Shown here one piece after another: positions 6,770 through 8,184 of a DNA stretch of 8,184 nt. The notes beneath the pieces were generated by a model. It was given only the letters and a program-made list of their open reading frames with translations, was not told where the DNA came from and did not search any database. Made by a program: the position numbers and the translations under genes. Numbering within the stretch: position 1 is the stretch's first letter; every line of letters begins with the position of its first letter. Origin of the DNA: Candidatus Fraserbacteria bacterium RBG_16_55_9 (GTDB lineage: Bacteria > Bipolaricaulota > Bipolaricaulia > RBG-16-55-9); NCBI GenBank assembly GCA_001778455.1, contig MFGX01000132.1, forward strand, positions 27,997 to 36,180. Direction: 5' to 3'.

Positions 6770-7773
6770 CGTGGTCCTCCTAACAACCTACTGTAGCGTA
6801 GATATGTCGAGTAACTAACATGCTCCTTTTGATTGAGCTGCTCTTCTACGGTCATCAGGCCATGCATTTTGCTGGGCTGCTTCTCAACACTCAGGGCCAA
6901 GGCATCGCTTCCGCCAGGCCCGTACGAGACGGCCAAAATCTTCCGTAGCGATGTAAGTTTCTCTAGTGCGTACGCCAGATCAACCAGGAACGACGCACAA
7001 CCAGCATAGCCAATCTGTGCAAATGTTGAGACGTGCTTCTTCGGGTCCAAGCCGATTTGTGCCAAAGCTCGGTTTCCCCAGCGCAGATCTGGAGCGTGAA
7101 GCACGACCTGACCAAACTGATCCAATGTGATGTTCATCACTTTCGTGAGGTCTTGGATTGCCAAACTGATATGCTCTAAGAAACCTTGCTGCATAACAAA
7201 GCGCTCATCCACCGTCCCATGAAATTGACCTTCCGCACGGGAACGACCCACAAAGCCGCTAGAGTAAGCTGAAAACCCTCCCAACGAGGCAAAGCCCTCT
7301 TTCGCTAACACAAGGGCTGCCGCACCTGCCGCATAGCTTAGCTCGTAATCTGAGCCAGGCTTTGCAATCAACCTATCGCTTGCAATGACCAGACCACAAC
7401 CGATTCTGCCCGCTTCCATCGCATCCGTACAAGCCTGCAAGGCGGAGGTCACAGAGCGCGTAGAGAGCCCAAAATCAGCGACGCTCACACCTTGGTTTGC
7501 ACCGAGCAGGCCGGCAAGCTGAGCCGCCAGGGCGTTCTCTGCGTATCCGCTGGAGATGCTGGCAAAGTACACGGCCTCCACCTGAGCGCCATCCAGAGAT
7601 GCTCTCATCAGAGCAGCCCGTGCTGCTTTCACTCCCATGGTAAGGACATCCTCATCGGGCGCTGCCACGGCTTTCTCTCCTCGACCTCCCGAGCGCCCCC
7701 AAGCCTGATTGATCTCTTCAGCCTTGATACGGTAGCGGGGCACATAGACTCCATAGCTGGCAATGTCTACCAT
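6766..7773 (-). CDS. HMG-CoA synthase-like condensing protein with apparent loss of catalytic Cys and Glu
   Basis: This 335-residue protein aligns by eye with archaeal HMG-CoA synthases from end to end: IASYGVYVPRYRIK at 4-17, PDEDVLTMGV at 39-48, LHAP at 225-228, ILAVSYGPGGSDA near 280-292, and a C-terminal YSTYLRYSRL like the archaeal tail. HMGCS uses a Cys, a Glu and a His. The His is kept (His226). The position matching the nucleophile Cys (family EFACKAGTAG) reads GLSTRSVTSA here, placing Thr105 at the Cys. The position matching the general base (family GSES) reads ASIS, placing Ile73 at the Glu. Normal HMG-CoA synthesis is therefore unlikely; a repurposed condensing/lyase enzyme or a structural partner of the thiolase fits better. 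The start is set at ATG 7773 because MVDIASYG matches the family N-terminus. An in-frame TTG at 7812 would add 13 residues. Neither start has a clear ribosome binding site. It is the first gene of the leftward operon, and its stop overlaps the DUF35 start. Confidence 0.88.
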   Translation of the reverse strand: MVDIASYGVYVPRYRIKAEEINQAWGRSGGRGEKAVAAPDEDVLTMGVKAARAALMRASLDGAQVEAVYFASISSGYAENALAAQLAGLLGANQGVSVADFGLSTRSVTSALQACTDAMEAGRIGCGLVIASDRLIAKPGSDYELSYAAGAAALVLAKEGFASLGGFSAYSSGFVGRSRAEGQFHGTVDERFVMQQGFLEHISLAIQDLTKVMNITLDQFGQVVLHAPDLRWGNRALAQIGLDPKKHVSTFAQIGYAGCASFLVDLAYALEKLTSLRKILAVSYGPGGSDALALSVEKQPSKMHGLMTVEEQLNQKEHVSYSTYLRYSRLLGGPR

Positions 7774-7782
7774 AGATGCGTT

Positions 7783-7812
7783 ATGGTACTCAACAAGCTC
7801 GGCGGCAGGCAA
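7783..7812 (-). promoter_or_regulatory. Weak candidate promoter of the HMGCS-like operon, possibly giving a near-leaderless mRNA
   Basis: On the minus strand TTGCCT (7812-7807) and TACCAT (7788-7783) are 18 nt apart, each a 4/6 match to consensus. Transcription would start only 2-3 nt before the ATG at 7773, which would explain the lack of a ribosome binding site there. The match is weak and could be chance. The 65-nt gap to the divergent HAD gene must nonetheless hold promoters for both directions unless they lie inside the genes. Confidence 0.25.
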
Positions 7813-7838
7813 AAACGGAAAGGGTTTATTCTCTCTCT

Positions 7839-8184
7839 ATGAATGGCAGCCTTCGGATTCAAGTTGTCTTCTTTGACGTGCACGACACATTGATCTACAC
7901 CAAGCTGCGGCCTGCGGAGATCTTCACGCAACTCTGCCAAGAGGCCGAAGTGCGAATCCCTTTGAAGGATGTAGAAGAGGTATACGCAATGTCACAGATG
8001 CTTGACGAGCAGCGATCCCTCTATAAGGGTCGCGAAGATGAATCATGGCTGAATTTCAATTCTAGAGTTCTCAAACAACTGCGAATTCCAGATCCCGATC
8101 AGAGATTAGCCCAACACCTCGTGGAGGGCTTCAAAGACGTGCGCTGGTGGGACGCATACTCCGACGCGAAGCCAGTGCTCGCCA
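7839..8184 (+). CDS. HAD-superfamily hydrolase (subfamily IA-like), 3' end cut off by window edge
   Basis: The first 115 residues are visible and the frame is open to the window edge. A hydrophobic strand leads into motif I, FFDVHDTL at residues 11-18, with Asp13 as the expected nucleophile. The following region is helical and polar with an ESWLNFN segment and then WWDAYSDAKPVLA, which matches the C1 cap of HAD subfamily IA proteins and the return to the core domain ahead of motif II (not visible). In motif I the usual second Asp (DxDxT) is His15. That Asp acts as general acid/base in phosphatases; members with other residues there include haloacid dehalogenases (DxYxT), so activity cannot be assumed. 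The start ATG at 7839 has no good ribosome binding site; GGAAAGGG at 7818-7825 is too far (about 13 nt). The gene is divergent from the HMGCS-like operon with a 65-nt gap. The substrate is unknown. Confidence 0.8.
   Translation, partial: MNGSLRIQVVFFDVHDTLIYTKLRPAEIFTQLCQEAEVRIPLKDVEEVYAMSQMLDEQRSLYKGREDESWLNFNSRVLKQLRIPDPDQRLAQHLVEGFKDVRWWDAYSDAKPVLA

Noticed and set aside
6766..7773. Plain annotation as hydroxymethylglutaryl-CoA synthase of the mevalonate pathway
   Set aside because: The apparent loss of the catalytic Cys and Glu makes the standard reaction unlikely, and no other mevalonate gene is in the window.
7829..7840. CT-repeat tract just before the HAD start as a phase-variable repeat
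   Set aside because: It is only about four CT units, too short to suggest slippage-based switching.

Overview
The window reads as bacterial chromosome: tightly packed genes, strong Shine-Dalgarno sequences (for example AAAGGAGGT at 756-764) and a good sigma-70-type promoter. Base composition is slightly above 50% GC by eye. I see no RNA genes, CRISPR arrays, insertion sequences or phage genes, and no gene-free stretch longer than about 125 bases. The lineage cannot be fixed from this sequence. The archaeal-looking thiolase / DUF35 / HMG-CoA-synthase trio hints at a deep-branching or uncultivated bacterium, or at past exchange with archaea; this is inference.

Layout. (1) 1-644, minus strand: the N-terminal 214 residues of a CPBP-family intramembrane protease, running off the left edge. 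(2) 645-767: a divergent intergenic region with a convincing promoter for the rightward operon, a weaker one for the protease gene, and repeated AGGATAT motifs. (3) 768-4569, plus strand: a three-gene operon for a molybdenum hydroxylase of the xanthine dehydrogenase family, in the order [2Fe-2S] subunit, molybdopterin subunit, FAD subunit. The FAD subunit carries a cysteine-rich insertion of the kind that binds an extra [4Fe-4S] cluster in PaoB and HcrB. (4) 4576-7773, minus strand: a four-gene operon with 4-nt overlaps at every junction, coding in transcript order for an HMG-CoA-synthase-like protein, a DUF35 zinc-ribbon/OB-fold protein, an SCP2/archaeal-type thiolase and endonuclease III (nth). 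(5) 7839-8184, plus strand: the N-terminal part of a HAD-superfamily hydrolase, running off the right edge.

How the genes work together. The molybdenum hydroxylase should be a cytoplasmic heterotrimer passing electrons between the Mo site, two [2Fe-2S] clusters, FAD and probably one [4Fe-4S] cluster; its substrate (aldehyde, N-heterocycle or acyl-CoA) cannot be read from the sequence. The thiolase, DUF35 and HMGCS-like proteins have the composition of the archaeal acetoacetyl-CoA thiolase/HMG-CoA synthase complex, in which the DUF35 protein bridges the two enzymes. Here, however, the HMGCS-like protein appears to have lost the catalytic Cys (Thr105) and the catalytic Glu (Ile73) while keeping the His (His226). 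Ordinary HMG-CoA synthesis for the mevalonate pathway is therefore doubtful, and a repurposed carbon-carbon bond-forming or -cleaving complex is the most interesting possibility in the window.
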